From the NCBI RefSeq assembly GCF_003131185.1, contig NZ_QFFU01000011.1, positions 1 through 64,000 on the forward strand: a DNA stretch of 64,000 nucleotides. The letters are read 5' to 3'. This DNA is from Pseudomonas ovata. GTDB taxonomy: Bacteria; Pseudomonadota; Gammaproteobacteria; Pseudomonadales; Pseudomonadaceae. A program made the position numbers and the translations under genes. Shown in pieces: positions 63,250 through 64,000 of this stretch. Below the pieces are notes generated by a model, which worked only from the letters and a program-made list of their open reading frames with translations, was not told the origin of the DNA and did not search any database. The stretch's first letter is position 1. Every line of letters begins with the position of its first letter.

Positions 63250-64000
63250 TTACCTGTCTTTGAAGACAGGGATTCCCACAGATGGACGCTCATGCCCGAG
63301 CGCGAGAATGTTCCTGGCGGCATTGATGTCGCGGTCGTGAGTGGCACCGCACTCACAACAAGTCCATTCCCTTATTCCAAGCCCTGCGATACCTCTCGGC
63401 CTCGACGCTGGCAATTGCTTGCAGGTCGAGCAGGTCTGGGTGGTGTTTCTCTCGCTGACAACCCTGAAAATGATACCTGCGTGATCGCATTTATAGGCCA
63501 GCATCGTTTTCAGTTGACCCCAGCTGGCGTCGAGCACCGACTTGGCCATGCGGGTTTTCACGAGTTTCAGTGAGCTTACATCGCCCACAACAATCAATCC
63601 GCAACGCGCAACCAGAGCGCTGCTGAATTTGTGCAAGGCGTCCTTGCGCCGATTTGCAATCTTTGCATGAAGTGCTTTCACTCGCGCCTTTTTGCCGGCA
63701 CGTTGGGCAATGCCCAAAGCCGCCTCCAGATCCCGATAGAATTGGCCACTTTCAAGCTTTTCGCCGTCGCTGCATGTGGCGGTGGTTTTCAGGCCCAGGT
63801 CGATACCCAGGGTGTCTTGACCCGGTGATAGCGTGCATTCGATCTCGACCGTGACGTTGAAATACCAACGTCCACGGGTATCTTCATTAAAGCTTCCTGA
63901 TCTGAATGAGTAACCTGCCAGGCCGTAGCTGTCCCAGACCTGGAAGTGCTGCTTGTTGAAGAGGATCTGACCGTTTCTCCAGACGGCAGCACCGGTCTTG
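63250..64000 (-). CDS. tnpB: TnpB family RNA-guided nuclease of an IS200/IS605-type element (5' end cut by window edge)
   Basis: The frame is open from the window edge to TAA at 63250, giving 249 visible residues. RuvC-I is TLGIDLGLKTTA with its Asp at 63799-63801. The zinc finger is CSTC...CCEC, and RuvC-III is HDRDINAARNIL with Asp at 63328-63330. At the usual RuvC-II glutamate position the protein has glycine (IVVGDVSS, 63583-63585), while a glutamate occurs 44 residues later in VSERNTTQTC (63451-63453), a rearranged active-site type. No transposase gene is visible; it may lie beyond the edge or be absent. Confidence 0.92.
   Translation of the reverse strand, partial: KTGAAVWRNGQILFNKQHFQVWDSYGLAGYSFRSGSFNEDTRGRWYFNVTVEIECTLSPGQDTLGIDLGLKTTATCSDGEKLESGQFYRDLEAALGIAQRAGKKARVKALHAKIANRRKDALHKFSSALVARCGLIVVGDVSSLKLVKTRMAKSVLDASWGQLKTMLAYKCDHAGIIFRVVSERNTTQTCSTCKQLPASRPRGIAGLGIREWTCCECGATHDRDINAARNILALGHERPSVGIPVFKDR
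63253..63270 (-). ncRNA. hairpin at the tnpB 3' end, candidate part of the omega (right-end) RNA
   Basis: CCTGTCTT and AAGACAGG form a perfect 8-bp stem with a 2-base loop inside the last six codons of tnpB (encoding PVFKDR). TnpB guide RNAs normally overlap the 3' end of the gene and run to the right end of the element, so this is likely part of the scaffold. The full RNA and guide boundary would lie within about 63050-63300. Confidence 0.45.

Overview
The window looks like chromosome of a Pseudomonas, most likely the P. putida/P. fluorescens side of the genus. The evidence is GC-rich codon use throughout, REP-type palindromes containing GGAGCG...CGCTCC, the arrangement glgA-treZ-malQ-treY-glgX with gnd-zwf close by, and a large number of chemoreceptors, hybrid kinases and AraC-type regulators. 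No rRNA, CRISPR array or prophage is visible. One tRNA-Thr(CGT) is present, and one IS200/IS605-type tnpB runs off the right edge.

Layout. 1-9 kb: two paralogous dCache chemoreceptors (the first cut by the left edge), an MFS exporter with an AraC regulator, and secreted or membrane proteins of unknown function. 9-14 kb: a divergent FtrA regulator/DJ-1 protein pair, a LysR regulator split by a frameshift on an A8 run, and a stand-alone trehalose synthase (TreS). 14-16.3 kb: a cupin-XRE regulator, a secreted alpha/beta hydrolase, and a 266-bp tandem duplication carrying a REP-like element. 16.2-30.3 kb, minus strand: a long gene train glgA-treZ-malQ-treY-DUF2934-glgX, followed tightly by acyl-CoA dehydrogenase-like, PIG-L deacetylase, methyltransferase and glycosyltransferase genes. 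31.9-37 kb, plus strand: gnd-zwf-HAD phosphatase-GH15 hydrolase.

37-46 kb: pcaD, then an AraC regulator divergent from a five-gene operon (DLH-SnoaL fusion, SDR, StyA-like monooxygenase, flavin reductase, outer-membrane channel). In gene order this resembles indole-oxidation (iif-type) clusters as I remember them. A PAS chemoreceptor follows it. 46-51 kb: a FecA-like TonB receptor divergent from a LOV-domain blue-light histidine kinase, an Imm10-like protein and tRNA-Thr. 51-57 kb: a histidine kinase, then an Lrp-controlled module of acetylpolyamine deacetylase, ornithine cyclodeaminase and amino-acid permease. 57-64 kb: small unknown genes, a nitrilase, a three-PAS hybrid kinase, secreted endonuclease I, and the tnpB.

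How the genes work together. GlgA, GlgX, MalQ, TreY, TreZ and TreS form the alpha-glucan/trehalose network. gnd, zwf and GH15 link it to hexose-phosphate oxidation. The four genes behind glgX look like a glycoconjugate tailoring set with no assigned product. The 38.5-44.7 kb cluster is a self-contained aromatic, probably indole, catabolic island. All functions are read from translated motifs without database searches, so specific substrates are inference unless stated otherwise.
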